Positions 31,086-42,150 of a stretch of DNA of 64,000 bases are shown here, piece by piece. A program made the translations under genes and the position numbers. This DNA is from Ypsolopha sequella. Taxonomy: Eukaryota > Arthropoda > Insecta > Lepidoptera > Ypsolophidae. The stretch is taken from contig OW203988.1 in the NCBI GenBank assembly GCA_934047225.1, positions 4,250,229 to 4,314,228 of the forward strand. Reading direction: 5' to 3'. The notes below the pieces were generated by a model. The model saw nothing but the letters and a program-made list of their open reading frames with translations, had not been told where the DNA came from and did not search any database. Numbering within the stretch: position 1 is the stretch's first letter; the number at the start of each line of letters is the position of its first letter.

Positions 31086-31419
31086 TGTTCGCTCGACCAA
31101 TAGACATACAATATTTCCTGCTTCAGCGTCTATTCGTTGCCGCTTCGAGCGCTTCAGTTGTTTTTGTAATTGTATTGGTATCTGATTGGTTGTATTCGCT
31201 TTTAGTTCGGTAAAGTTCGGCTTCCGAACTAAGACAATGAAACCTCCAAGTCTTGTCTTACTGTACAGAATTATTAATTAATGAAACAAGACCTTCGAAA
31301 ACAAGAGATTCCGCTTGAGCCGTAAATGGGTTCGAGCAATATCTAGTGATTGTTTTATATGTACTCGTAGTTAATGAGAACTTAATAGACTAGTAGATCA
31401 CCCCGAACTTTGAACTCGT
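31086..31419. other. Nothing recognised
   Basis: No shared repeat or protein motif was found. Confidence 0.35.
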
Positions 31420-31620
31420 GATTCGATCTTGACCGATTTGACTCGTGTTTTAAGTTAAAAATTATTTTTGCCTCATTTACTAGCCTACTAAATTTCCGAT
31501 CAACGATACTCGAGTTATCTTCGAACAAACATTCATACATACATACATACAAACGCCAAATTGTTCAAGTAGAATCGGAGAACTTCGTTCACTTCGCTCA
31601 CTCCTTCAATTAACTAATAT
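31420..31620. repeat. Interspersed repeat family W, copy 1
   Basis: 'TTGACCGATTTG', 'GATCAACGATACTCGAGTTA' and 'ATTCATACATACATACATAC' recur in reverse orientation at 42722-42920. The CATA run at 31530-31551 is a small microsatellite. Confidence 0.5.
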
Positions 31621-31770
31621 GTGTAACTAATAACTTGACTTTCTAGAGACACCTTGGATGCTCTTTTTATCTCAAACAACCGGAGCCATTTTAACAAAGT
31701 TCACAGAATTAAGGCAATTGATGATTTTGAAGATAAGCCTTCTGAACTGAGGGGCTTTTGCCCTTGGAGA

Positions 31771-31815
31771 GGTAACCCTTCAAGAGGTAACCCTTCAAGG
31801 GGTAACCCTTCAATG
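31771..31815. repeat. 15-bp tandem repeat, 3 copies
   Basis: Unit GGTAACCCTTCAAGA (with small variants) repeated three times. Being in-frame it makes an apparent 'RGNPS' repeat in a short open frame, but there is no gene evidence. Confidence 0.6.
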
Positions 31816-32489
31816 AGATATCCGTATCCCTTCTGTTAACAGAATTTGGACTTCAAAACTTATGCATTATGTATTAGGTTCAACTAAATTGGAATTAAAA
31901 GACAGCTTTGTTCAGGACTTATTTATTATAATAAGACTTTTTTATTGCACGAGAAGAATTTTCTAGTTACAAGAAAAAAACATGTTTATCTATATATTTG
32001 GGCTCGATAAAGGATAACATGTCCTTTAACAACATAGAATAAAGTTTAATTTAATAAATTTATATTTTTGCTTGTTTTTCTTTTCTGTTAATTTATTTAA
32101 CACTTCGTTACACGCGCATCTAATAGTTACACAAGGTGCCACAATTTATAATTAAATTATTTTAACTGAAAAGAAAAAAATCAAGGTTATTAAGTAAGTG
32201 CTAAGTAATAACATGAATATCTACAAAAATTTAAACTTCTTATAATTATTACAACAATTAAAGAAAAAACGAAGTCACGACGAATCTTCTCAAAAAGCAA
32301 CATTCAATCTAAATGATCTTCCGTCACAGTACTAAAAAGCGTGCCCTTTCATTAGTATAACCTTCCTAGATTTTTTTTATGCGCATAGCTGTCGAAACTT
32401 GACTAGTGCAAGCTATGATATACAAGCTGCAAATACTCAGAAAAAGAAGACTGTCGGTATATTCAAATAATTAAAAAATATTCATCACT
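31816..32489. other. AT-rich stretch, nothing recognised
   Basis: No shared repeat or protein motif was found. Confidence 0.4.
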
Positions 32490-33020
32490 GGGGCGCGCCT
32501 GTGCCGGGCGTGTATGCCGGCGCCAGATATAGCTTCACTAGTCTGAACACTCGTTTGATTGCTATGTGTGGCACGAGACTTTGAATATGTGTTCAAAGTT
32601 TGAACTAAGATCTGCACTTTGCCATGCGGTATCCGTTTTTTAGCGCACATCAAACCGTTCAAAGTTGAACATGTTCAAATGTTTGCGTAGCCTGCCACAA
32701 TCACGCAAAGTCCAGTTGCGCGAGCGTTGTTGAGGTGAGTTTCACACATCCATTCGCGCCATCTTCTCGGATGTTTCCATATACGTTGTTGCACATGTAA
32801 AAAATAATTACATGCACATAAATAATATAGGCACACTGCGTCCACAAAATCGTCGTCCATCTTGTTTGTTGTCTACCAGCATACTGTGGAGAAAAGTGTT
32901 TGCGAAGCATGTCTGGCAGGTGCGTCAATGTGTGTTCAAATGTGTTTTCAAAGCTTTGCAAAGTCGTCAAAGAAGTGTGCAAATCTTTGAAGCTATGTCT
33001 GGCGCCCGCATAAGGGAGTG
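32490..33020. mobile_element. Fold-back MITE, about 530 bp
   Basis: 'TATGCCGGCGCCAGATATAG' near the left end mirrors 'TATGTCTGGCGCCCGCATA' near 33015. The similarity continues inward through GTTCAAA and TTTGAA motifs. The open frames inside (33054-32701 and 33066-32812) run on opposite strands through the same inverted arms and are not genes. Confidence 0.65.
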
Positions 33021-33094
33021 TGTAAGTTTCATGTGTATAATTATACAAAGACAAAAGTTCAGATAGCTACCACGAAAAAAGCTATGCAGTTAAA

Positions 33095-33518
33095 TTAAGA
33101 GGCTATGCGAATTTAATTTTTGTCACTGTCACTCCAAGCAAAAAATCGCGCAGTGCGAGAGGGGCGGATTCAGGGCAAAAGGGAAAAAAGTTGGTTTTAT
33201 ATTTTTATTCAAAAAACTAAAATAGCTAGCAAAATTTAAAATATCAAATCTCTAGATATTGTTAAAACATACCTAATAAAATATGTTTGAATTCTGTATA
33301 TGGTTCCTATTCGTCAAACGAGGAGAAAAAGTGTGTTTGAAGACCTCATTTAAACAATTATTTCTATCGAGTAAAATTTATCCAAACATGTTTTCCAATT
33401 TCAAAACCCTAGATTATATAGTTAAAATGCATCTACCAGCAACTGATTATAATTTTCCGTGTATTTCATGAAATACACAGAAAAGAAACACCCTTATTTT
33501 TTTCGCATATCGCCTTAA
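33095..33518. mobile_element. TTAA-type MITE, family F, copy 2 (424 bp)
   Basis: Bounded by TTAA on both sides: left 'TTAAGAGGCTATGCG', right 'CGCATATCGCCTTAA', a 15-bp inverted end with few mismatches. The interior shares 'GCGCAGTGCGAGAGG.GCGGA' (about 33150) and 'AATTATTTCTATCGAGTAAA' with the other copies. Confidence 0.8.
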
Positions 33519-33687
33519 GAAAGTATTCAATGAAATGCTTTGGCGATAGTATAAACTTGGAAAACATACCAATATTTTATAAAAATAATCACCATTCGCA
33601 CAGTGCCAGATTTTGATGCAATACAAAAAGATTTGTCGTCCCATTTGTACGCTAATATAGAAAATCGAATAAATAACTTCATCTTTT

Positions 33688-33770
33688 GCCAAACCTATAT
33701 TATCTATCGCCAAACCTATATTATCTATCGCCAAACCTATATTATCTATCGCCAAACCTATATTATCCGC
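33688..33770. repeat. 21-bp minisatellite, 4 copies
   Basis: Unit CAAACCTATATTATCTATCGC repeated at 33690, 33711, 33732 and 33753 with essentially no variation, so it arose recently. Seven codons per unit creates the periodic open frames on both strands; not a gene. Confidence 0.85.
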
Positions 33771-33948
33771 CTTAAAATTTCCGGTTATCAATATGTTTCA
33801 AAAATACAACTAATTAATCAGAAATCTTGCTTTAACACGTCCCATTTTCTTTAATAACAACTTTTTTTTTTCTTGAAATTGAAAACTTGTCAACCCCGTG
33901 GTAGTGCATAAATAAAATAAAAAATGCAGTAGTTTGGTATGTAAGATA

Positions 33949-34111
33949 TACAACGTGTAACAGAAAGGTGTAACCATATTTGAAGAGTTTATTCAGTCAA
34001 TGGTATAGAACAAAATTTTTCGAGATACAGAGTTTGTAAGTAAAAGTTGTTATATACCATTGACTGAATAAGCTCTTCAAATATGGTTACACCTTTCTGT
34101 CACACGTTGTA
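33949..34111. mobile_element. Palindromic MITE, family A, copy 4 (163 bp)
   Basis: The shortest copy: both arms are nearly perfect ('TACAACGTGTAACAGAAAGG' and its mirror ending 'CACACGTTGTA') and the centre is reduced to about 20 bp. Confidence 0.85.
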
Positions 34112-34459
34112 TAGAAAAACAATAAAACGTAAAGCTAGGATTCAAAATTGGGATAAAAATAAAATTTTCATCCCATTAATATTTCCAATGACACCGTTGT
34201 GTCAGTCGAAACTTTGTAGAAACATTTGCTCCCACAAATAAATAACGTTGAAAATAGTTTTAGCAAACAAAATGGTAGCAGCTCTACTAAAGTATTCAGT
34301 AGCGAACTGGCGGTAAATCCACATTTAGGTTCGTTAGAGCTAACCCGTGGCATTCTCTGGATTTATTTACGCTAATTAGTTTCTCTCTGTGCACTGCAGA
34401 GGGATGTTTAACTTGGTTGGGCTTCATTTCACACTGATAGACACTTGTTCCGGACTACT
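34112..34459. other. Upstream of a possible first exon
   Basis: 'CTCTCTGTGCACTGCAG' near 34381-34399 would make a splice acceptor on the plus strand. No other signal. Confidence 0.3.
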
Positions 34460-34526
34460 ATGTCTGACACGAATAGTAATGAATTCCTAACCAACGAAGA
34501 TTGGCTGGAAGAAATCATTTTCAGGG
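34460..34526 (+). CDS. Possible short first coding exon, function unknown
   Basis: ATG at 34460 opens 22 codons reading MSDTNSNEFLTNEDWLEEII then FR, followed after one base by a good donor (GG|GTAAGG at 34527). Acidic, hydrophilic composition and an acceptor-like site 60 bp upstream fit a short first coding exon. No partner exon was found on the plus strand in the following 29 kb, and 67 bp is easily open by chance. I do not recognise the family. Treat as a candidate only. Confidence 0.25.
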
Positions 34527-34941
34527 GTAAGGTCGCCATTGTAAACAAAATGTGTGTTCGAAATTTAATTTTGTGTGTCTATTTATTCATTTTAATTTAA
34601 AATAATGCCAAAGTACTCAGAATACTGCGACAAAATTTTAACAATTACATAAAAACGGAAAAACGCATCCTTCCTAACGATGGTAGTGATCTGGCTAGCA
34701 TTTTCTATTTATTATAAATATTTCAGTTTTTAGGCTTATTTTGTCAGGTTTTTATTTTAGGTCATCTTTAGTTAAGTTTTTGAATTTTACCAAATAATGA
34801 ATGTTTGAATGTTTTAGTTAATTTTCTTGTTATGCAGTAAAAGAAAAAGAAAACATAAAACATGATCTTATCTAGTCAGGAATTATGTAAATCATCTTAT
34901 CATTAGAAATATAACGTAATGACAATTTTAGCATTACCTAC
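34527..34941. other. AT-rich stretch, nothing recognised
   Basis: No shared repeat or protein motif was found. Confidence 0.4.
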
Positions 34942-34984
34942 TAATTAACATTATATCATTGCAGTATAGAAACGCAGAAAGAAA
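34942..34984. repeat. Single arm of the 41527-41662 palindrome
   Basis: 'ATTAACATTATATCATTGCA' and 'GTATAGAAACGCAGAAAGAA' match the left arm at 41532-41573 almost exactly. No mirrored arm follows here. Confidence 0.7.
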
Positions 34985-35060
34985 ATTCCCTACTAATTCC
35001 CTTATCTTACCTTAGCCATTTAAAAAAGAAATGTTTAGATTAACTCAGGAAATGTATACA

Positions 35061-35184
35061 GGGCAAGTACCTACCAACTGTACACAGGACAAGTACCTAC
35101 CAACTGTACACAGGACAAGTACCTACCAACTGTACACAGGACAAGTACCTACCAACTGTACACAGGACAAGTACCTACCAACTG
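35061..35184. repeat. 26-bp minisatellite, 5 copies
   Basis: Unit GGACAAGTACCTACCAACTG plus TACACA, at 35061, 35087, 35113, 35139 and 35165, nearly identical. The period is not a multiple of three, so the repeated peptide in the overlapping open frame (35031-35267) cycles through frames and is not evidence of a protein. Confidence 0.88.
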
Positions 35185-35269
35185 ATTTTCAAATTAGCAA
35201 AACAGTTACATTACCAAAGAAGCTAAACTCACGCATATGTATGTGTGTGAAGAACATAGGACTTTAAGT

Positions 35270-36140
35270 TTAATTTCCTAAGAACCCAAGATTGTATAAA
35301 AAATATTCAAAACAGAATGCGACCAATAGCGGAAAGGCTGAAAGGAACATCGAACAAGACCAATTCGGCTTCTGACAGAATATAGAGATTAGAGAAGCTA
35401 TTTGAGCTCTAAAATTATTTGCAGACAGACGTATGGAATTGGGCTTATATATACACATAAAGCTTTCATAGAGTTTAAAATGGCTTTTAATAAGGTACTC
35501 GTAGATGTATGAAGGATCATGAAAGTTTTAAAATAGGCTTGGATTACAGAGATAGGAGGATAATTCACGAACATTTTAAGAATCAAGAAACAGTAATATA
35601 GTACAGGTAGGTAGGCGAAAAAAAGGGAAAGCAAAGATAAGACAAAGATATGTCCACTTCCAACATTAATTTAAGATGTAGCCCAAATGTCATTTCCAGG
35701 ATTGCAAGGGCCAAAATAGCCTTTAATTAACAACAAGAAAAATCTTTTCATTACGAAAATCTCAGGAAAAGTCCGGAAATGCCTGATAAAAGTCTACATC
35801 TGGAACATTGTATTGTATGGTAGTGAAACGTAGATGTTAGGACAAAGAGACAGAAAAAGGTTGAAAGCGTTTGAAATGTGGTGCTAGAGGGGGATGGAGA
35901 GAATTAGCTGGACGAAGAGGAAGACTAAGTGTGAAGTGCTTAAAATTATAGAGAAAGAAAGATGTTTGTTAAAAACCATTAAAAACCGAAGCGGGAAGAT
36001 GACATGACACTTGAAGAAGACCTAGACCTCACGTGAACCTTCTCTAAAGGAGAAAGTTAATGTTATGTCATATCAAGAGGTCAAATCATTAGCAGAAGAA
36101 AGAGAAAAATGGCGGTTACTGCACTGACAAGAGCGTCTCT
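35270..36140 (+). pseudogene. LINE reverse-transcriptase relic (family 2), heavily decayed
   Basis: Frames shift many times, but the order is clear: 'RMRPIAERLKGTSNKTN' (RT start), an AFDKV-like region near 35480 (now AFNKVLVDV), then 'KVYIWNIVLYGSET', 'GQRDRKRLKAFEMWC', 'MERISWTKRKTKCEVLKIIE' and 'KVNVMSYQEVKSLAEEREKW' at the C-terminus (36055-36115). It is the common lepidopteran LINE whose C-termini also lie at 50755 and 59320. No functional capacity remains. Confidence 0.75.
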
Positions 36141-36534
36141 TAAGTTATAGATAGACCTTAACCATTGTCACAAGGTTGTTTTAGCAACTAGGGAACATGT
36201 TTTCTTTGATGCAAAGTTATTTTATTAAATCGAAATTTTCTAAGCAACTAAGATTAAATTGAGAACGGAACGACGAAGAGAAGTATTACCCTAGCCAAAG
36301 GGACTCATCGTTACATCGTAAGCGTTCTGTAAGACCCTCATTTAGGAACACATCTAAGGCCATTACGCAGGCCACTTAACATTGGCTATAAATCTCTGCC
36401 TCATTTCCACCGGCTGGCCAGTGGCCACTTCGCCATATTTTATCTACACTTACAGGAAGAAAAATGCAGCGTCTTTAAAACGTTTTATAGTGAATATATC
36501 TTTGAAGTATTCACTTTTAGCTGTTTAGAACTAC
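36141..36534. other. Nothing recognised
   Basis: No shared repeat or protein motif was found. Confidence 0.35.
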
Positions 36535-37008
36535 TTAAGGGGCTTACTATTGCCAAATGGGTACTTTCTAAAGCCTACTCCTCGTTTATGGCCAAACCAA
36601 AAATAATGAAAAAATTTATTATAAATAATCAACTCCTAGACAACATATGCAACATTTTTCTTTTTCATACCACCAAAACTTCTACATGATTTTTTTTTTT
36701 ACTGAATGGTGTTTTTTGACCTCAAATTCCCTACTGCTCTTGAGTGGCTTGGCCGATTGAATTCATCTATGCTTTGATAAATAGATAAACTTTATAGCTA
36801 TAAACATAACATAAGATTATTCAATCAAGTAATCACGTCCAAGTGAAAAGTATAATTTTCTCCTATTTCGCCCTCTCAAGGACGCAGCGAGCGTCGTAAC
36901 AGCCACTATGCATTGCGCGCTGATATGAACGTTATTTCAATGTCGTTTACGTTGATATTTGTAGTGACATATATCGAGCTGCTAATTTGGCGATGGTAAT
37001 CGCCTTGA
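36535..37008. mobile_element. TTAA-type MITE, family H, copy 1
   Basis: Starts TTAAGGGGCTTACTATTGCC and shares 'AAATGGGTACTTTCTAAAGC', 'TATGCTTTGATAAATAGATA' and 'GTGAAAAGTATAATTTTCTC' with the copy at 55374. The right end 'GGTAATCGCCTTGAA' has lost the exact TTAA. Confidence 0.75.
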
Positions 37009-37380
37009 ATATCAATATTTCAATTAAAGTTCTTATAAAATACTTCTATTTATCTAAAAACTTTAGGATCAATTAATATATTCAATTTAATATTAATTTT
37101 CCTTACATGTCAATTTCACAGAAATAAAAGGAAGTAATGATACTTAACCCTTAACCCATGACCTGTAACTTTTTTCACTACCACTGACGTACACCTCCTC
37201 CTAAAAAAATAAACATTACTTTTGGTTTCATAACGTCATGGGGAGGGTTTTCATTAAACGTGAAGTCCATTTACGAAAAATTACAGATGTATTATTTTCT
37301 TAATTATTGAATGGCAATTTGTATTGATTTCACTAAAACTGACTATACGAACCACATACGCCAAGTTCTACAAACTAAGC
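37009..37380. other. Nothing recognised
   Basis: No shared repeat or protein motif was found. Confidence 0.35.
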
Positions 37381-37614
37381 TGTAAGGCGCAAGCCCTATA
37401 GAAGTGACGGTGGCGGTGGCGCGTGGCTCCGACGGACAATCAAAGCATTGAAAAATTGTGGCGGCGACGTCGTCTGGAAGTGCGGACGCACGCTCTTCTT
37501 TCGGCAAAAACGATCCTATGCTTTGTAACTATTTGGTTTATTTTTCGTTGCTTTGATTGTACGTCCGCGCCACGCGCCACCACCACGTCACTTCTGTGGG
37601 GCTTGCGCCTTACA
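37381..37614. mobile_element. GC-rich fold-back MITE (234 bp)
   Basis: Arms of about 65 bp begin 'TGTAAGGCGCAAGCCC' and run through 'AGAAGTGACG', 'GGTGGCGCGTGGC' and 'CAATCAAAGCA', mirrored exactly in order at 37548-37614. GC content in the arms is far above the surroundings. The open frames inside are translations of the arms, not genes. No target duplication is evident. Confidence 0.82.
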
Positions 37615-38389
37615 TGTGCAGCAAGAGTCCACTTTCCCCCGCGCTGTGGCTGCGTCTCTGGTAGCTAGGAAGGTACCAAAGTGGACGACGATTCCCTCGC
37701 AAAACAAAATTACGACCGAGCAACAATTTATGGGACATACCAAATTCACAAATTTGTACGTCACTGGTTAAGGGTTAAAGGTTTTGGTTAATTACTAACT
37801 TTACTTCAAAAGAGACACATGTGACAAAGTGTCAGTTGTGTAGATGGAAAACTCGAAACATACACAGTGTTACCTACCTATATTGACATCTAACTTTTTC
37901 GATAAGTTCTACTTTGGGTCCGCGTGGTGGATTTATAAGAAACATTGTGCCCGGTAGGTAAAGAGGCTCGCCCCCTATTACCTAAGTTGTACCTGGCGAA
38001 TTGTGGGTACAATGCAGCTCTGCCTACCTTGTTTTTTTTTGTTTTTAGGTGCTTTGAGGACTTGATCACTTAAAATAACTCCACAATTTCAAGGTTTTTT
38101 ATGCCTTGGCATAGGTCATAGTAACACGTATTATTGAGAAAAACTCAGAAGGAAATGGGCAGAAATCAAAACCTGGATGAATCTTGATGTGTTTATTAAC
38201 TGATCACAACCTCTTACCAGATAACAACGAATTCCATGGCTGACATCCCATATCCGTGGCTGACATCCATGTACGTGAATGTACGCCACAGATTAGAAGG
38301 TGTGTTTTTATAAAAGATAACCAACTGTACATCACAGATAACCATTCGCTACAGGAATCGAGTAGCATGATCGAGAAGTTAATTACTAA
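37615..38389. other. No recognised gene
   Basis: Nothing assignable. The 133-codon open frame from 38256 runs into the interspersed element at 38390 and is explained by it in its second half. Confidence 0.4.
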
Positions 38390-38560
38390 ATATATAACGT
38401 ATACCAACACACGCAAATGTTTGTTACAATTGTGTGAAAATTTCAACTGGCTACCTATAATGGCTGAAGCTGTAGACCCTGTGACAGATGGACAGATAGA
38501 CAGACGGTGGAGGCTTAGTAATAGATTCCCGTTTGGTCGAGTACGGAACCATAAAAACGA
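38390..38560 (+). repeat. Lepidopteran interspersed element, 3' half
   Basis: 'TGTGTGAAAATTTCAACTGG', 'GCTGTAGACCCTGTGACAGA' and 'GTACGGAACCATAAAAACG' match the 3' half of the family. Confidence 0.7.
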
Positions 38561-39335
38561 TACAATGCAGGTAAAGACGCGGGTAAAAATCTACACGTTT
38601 ATACATAATCCAACAACCGCTAATGGAAGCTGTCTACACGTGCCCTTGTGTACATAAATAATGCTGTCTTACTACACCATTAGTTACCATTACGTATAAT
38701 TGAACATTTCTACATAGTTGGCTGAATCACAGCCCTTAAATATTTACGTAGGTAACCTGTAGCAAAGTTTAAAAAAAATTACAGTAATTCATAACTTCTA
38801 AAGTTTTGTTAAATTATATTTATAATTATAATAAATAATAATTATAACAATTATATTTATAATAAAGTTATAATTATTAGTAATTAAACAGTACCGTTCC
38901 TGATATTTATATCTTTTATTGACATTGCATAACATAATATTTTATTGACATTGAACAAATTTATAATTTTACTAATGTAATAAGGATAATTTAAACTATT
39001 TATCTATTGATAAATTACTGTGTTTTTACTTTTGAGAGCTAGTGCACTATTGTATTAGAACGTTACTTTTGTGAATAAATTTTATTTTATTTTGTTTTTA
39101 TTTTTAATTTTCCAATTTGACGTGTAAATTTACATTTATTAATAAATGAGTATTTCTGTATTTCGGAGAATTTCAGACCAATAAACAAAAGTTATCCGTA
39201 TCATCGTTAAATGAAACACTGAGATGGTAATAGTGATTTTTTCGTTTCTTTACTTTCCGATTTTCCACCAGACGCCTTTACAAGCATTTTGTAGGATTTC
39301 TGAAGGTCATTAACGATTTATCATGTAAGGGAAAT
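38561..39335. other. AT-rich stretch with TTATAATTA repeats
   Basis: 38815-38880 is a low-complexity TATAATTATAAT block. No gene signal. Confidence 0.4.
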
Positions 39336-39770
39336 AATAGTAGTTTATGCTACAAGGGCGAAAAGGAATAAATTACGAGGACGATTTAAAACACGAGCGT
39401 AGCGAGTGTTTTAAACGTAACCCAGTAATTTATTGCTCTTACGCCCGTGTATCACACTACGTTTTGCAATGCATAGTGTGAGGAAATAAAACAAATAAAA
39501 TTAAAGAAAACAACTTAATTATTAAAGTTGAAAGTTACATTGTTAAAATGTTACCAATTAATGACTGGCTCAAAGGACTGTATCCAGAGCCGTTAAATAG
39601 TGGAAAAAAAGTATAACATATATGGTACACAGGAAAGGTTGCAGGTTAGCCAACTTCTCGTAAATAAATTAAAAATAATAATAATAATAAAGCCCTAGGG
39701 CAAAATAATCGACTTTCTGTTCGGTATTGATGCATAAAAAGTGGGCCTTTACGAGCACTTGCTTTGAAAA
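39336..39770 (+). mobile_element. Fold-back element, family K, copy 2
   Basis: Same layout as 24216-24607, with the terminal palindrome (39345-39465), 'GGACTGTATCCAGAGCCGTT' and 'AAAGCCCTAGGGCAAAATAA', plus about 40 bp of extra sequence near 39505-39550. Confidence 0.8.
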
Positions 39771-40102
39771 AGTATTTAAAAGCACCGGTGTCAAACAAAG
39801 AAAAGTTATTCTGGTGAAACATGAATGCTTTGGAATGAAATTATGAATTATAAAATAGTACAAATAAAAAGAGCTTTAATAACAGTGAATAATGGACAAA
39901 AGCGGACTTATCAAAAGAAGTATTAAATTGTATAAATAGATACAAATGATAAAGGCGTGTTTTCGGTCATGGAACTTTATTCTAGAAGTTACAATATCAC
40001 GTTAACATTTTATGTGACAAAGAAACCAAAATATATTTCCACGAACGGCGATCCAGTGGGGACCAGTTACACGCCACGAACCCTGAGGCAGATTTAGAAA
40101 TA
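39771..40102. other. Nothing recognised
   Basis: No shared repeat or protein motif was found. Confidence 0.35.
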
Positions 40103-40345
40103 TTTTTATCTACTCCCATACTACATTATGGTAATTACAACATTAAAAGCGGTTTTATAAGTACCTACATTGTTTATCCGATGTTTTAATATTACATTAT
40201 AACACCGCAATTCTGCGCTGTAATTGGCCAAATTTATTATAACAACGCTAGAGAATTATTCACAAGCGATAAATGTCTATGTTAATTTCTTAAGCCACGC
40301 CCTCTTTACTCTCTTATTTTTGATTGGTCTCAACCAAATAACAAG
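40103..40345 (+). repeat. Interspersed repeat family L, copy 1
   Basis: Landmarks 'TTATCTACTCCCATACTACA', 'AGCGGTTTTATAAGTACCTA' and 'CACGCCCTCTTTACTCT' recur in the same order at 54433-54671. Ends are not defined, so the class is unknown. Confidence 0.65.
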
Positions 40346-40354
40346 CAAGAAAAC

Positions 40355-40415
40355 TTATCGACACGTGTTTCGCCTCTAAACTAGGCATCCTCGGGATGTG
40401 TTGTCTGCCCGACCG
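40355..40415 (-). repeat. Hairpin motif GAGGATGCCT..AGGCGAAAC
   Basis: On the minus strand GAGGATG is followed by stem GCCT/AGGC and then GAAACACGTGTCG. The layout resembles the CTGATG-stem-GAAA hairpins at 5090, 25616 and 56893. Recorded as a structural motif only. Confidence 0.4.
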
Positions 40416-40613
40416 CTCGGCAGCAATTTGCTGCTTGCTTAATTTAAAGATTGCTTTATTTTGTGCTCGTACTGCTTGCTTTGCTTGTGCATGTTTTATG
40501 CGGGAAGGCGGGTGGTGCTTGAGTCTGCATTTTGTATAGCATGGTAAGAGTGTTTAGCGGAATATTGCAAATTATTAATATATCCATAAATTTGTATGAT
40601 AGGGTTTTTATTC

Positions 40614-41037
40614 TTAAGGGGCTATACCGTGAAAATTGACACTTTTTGAAGTTATTTATCTGCTATTTTAATGAAGTTCCAAGTAAAATAAATTAGTATA
40701 ACAATTTTGGGACCTTTTACTAGATTTTGGTCTATCAGAAACGCGATAGGAGGAATTTCATTCGATAGAAATATTTATTGAAATCAGGTCTAAATTTACA
40801 CTTTTTTTGATATTCTGACAAATTAGGATAGCATACAGACTTGAAAAATATTTATTTTGATGGGTTTTAACTACACCTAAATTACTGGTTATGGAATTTT
40901 TTGTAGCTATTTTAGTTAATTTTGAATTAAATTAAAACCGACTTTTTGACAATTTTCCCCGATTCCGTCCCTTTCACACTGCGGGTCTTTCTGCCTGGAG
41001 TAACGGGGACCTTTGCTAGCACGGTATATCACCTTAA
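40614..41037 (-). mobile_element. TTAA-type MITE, family F, copy 3 (424 bp)
   Basis: The best-preserved copy: left 'TTAAGGGGCTATACCGTG' and right 'CACGGTATATCACCTTAA' give an 18-bp inverted end with two mismatches and TTAA at both sides. The interior reads opposite to copies 1, 2 and 4. Confidence 0.85.
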
Positions 41038-41526
41038 AGGAATAAGGTAGGCTGTAATAGTAATATGACGATACGGTATCTTAAAACTAACGTTATGGTC
41101 TAACCTATTTTTTTTAATCCTTTCTGGACTTGATCTAAGCTATGGTGAATTATTAGCCAAAAAGTTATTTTAGTATTAATAAAAATATTCCAGTGGTACG
41201 TCGGCAACTTTACTAGACATTCGTGGAAGCTACTGGATAAGCTATTTCCTAGAAAATTACCGCAGTTAACGAGAAAGTTTTAGTAGAAGGACTCTCAGAC
41301 AGAATAATCATTTTATATGTCTACGATAAAAGTTTTATTTTTGTTACAGGGAAATTTCAGTGAAATAATATTTAATTCAATCATCCATATTTAAGTCAAT
41401 CTATATGTCGTCGGCACATCGTAAAATTGGGCATTTCATGATCTGCCTAGACATATCATAATTCGAAACTATGACAGAAATAAATGTCTATGTTTGAACA
41501 CTTGGCGATTTATTCATCGCAAGGAG
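41038..41526. other. Nothing recognised
   Basis: No shared repeat or protein motif was found. Confidence 0.35.
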
Positions 41527-41662
41527 ATATAAATTAACATTATATCATTGCAGTATAGAAACGCAGAAAGAAAAGTCAATCTGGATGTGAGGAGCTCCTC
41601 ACATCCAGATTTAGTTTTCTTTCTGCGTTTCTATACTGCAATTATATAGTGTTAATTTATAT
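41527..41662. repeat. Near-perfect 136-bp palindrome
   Basis: Arms 'ATATAAATTAACATTATATC' to 'GCAGAAAGAAAA' mirror each other around the uninterrupted centre GGATGTGAGGAGCTCCTCAC. An isolated single arm lies at 34942-34984. There is essentially no loop. Confidence 0.85.
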
Positions 41663-41725
41663 CATAATTCTATTAAAACTACAATGGGTCACCGGTCACC
41701 TCGCTCTGCTCCGCTTCGCTCGGCT

Positions 41726-41804
41726 CCCCAAATTTACTTACATGTAAACCTAACACGCATATGATATGCGTGTTAGGTTTTGTACATGTAAGTAAATTTG
41801 GGGC
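41726..41804. repeat. Second short palindrome (79 bp)
   Basis: 'CCCCAAATTTACTTACATGT' and 'CCTAACACGCATAT' mirror 'ATATGCGTGTTAGG' and 'ACATGTAAGTAAATTTGGGG' with a two-base asymmetry. It is flanked on both sides by 'GCTCTGCTCCGCTTCGCTCG'-like GC-rich sequence. Confidence 0.75.
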
Positions 41805-42150
41805 ATATCCCCGCTCAGCTTTGCTCCGTTCGTCATAGCACCTATATTTGACTTTTTTTGAAAATCTTTAATGTTATACTTCAAAATAAGCCCAATTCTA
41901 TAAAAACATATAGTGTTACCATTGCGCTATGAGTGACAGTTAATAAAAGCGAAGTGTTAATTTATTAGGTTTGCATTTGTAATAGAAGAGATCTCTTTTC
42001 ATCTATGGTATTTGTGAATAAACACGCCTCATAAATTAAAACATTTTAGGCTTATTTGAAACCAAGATAAAAATTATCTTTAATCTATTTTTATCAAATT
42101 TATCTCTGGCTCACTTTGCCAAAATCTATTTTAGCTGGGACTTTAACATT
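41805..42150. other. Nothing recognised
   Basis: No shared repeat or protein motif was found. Confidence 0.35.

Noticed and set aside
32701..33066. Overlapping opposite-strand open frames of 117 and 84 codons
   Set aside because: They lie in a fold-back MITE; inverted arms give paired frames on both strands.
35031..35267. 78-codon open frame with CTQDKYLPT-type repeats
   Set aside because: Produced by a 26-bp minisatellite; the same DNA unit is read in all frames in turn.
38256..38657. 133-codon open frame, one of the longest non-transposase frames
   Set aside because: More than half is a translation of the lepidopteran interspersed element, and no domain is visible.
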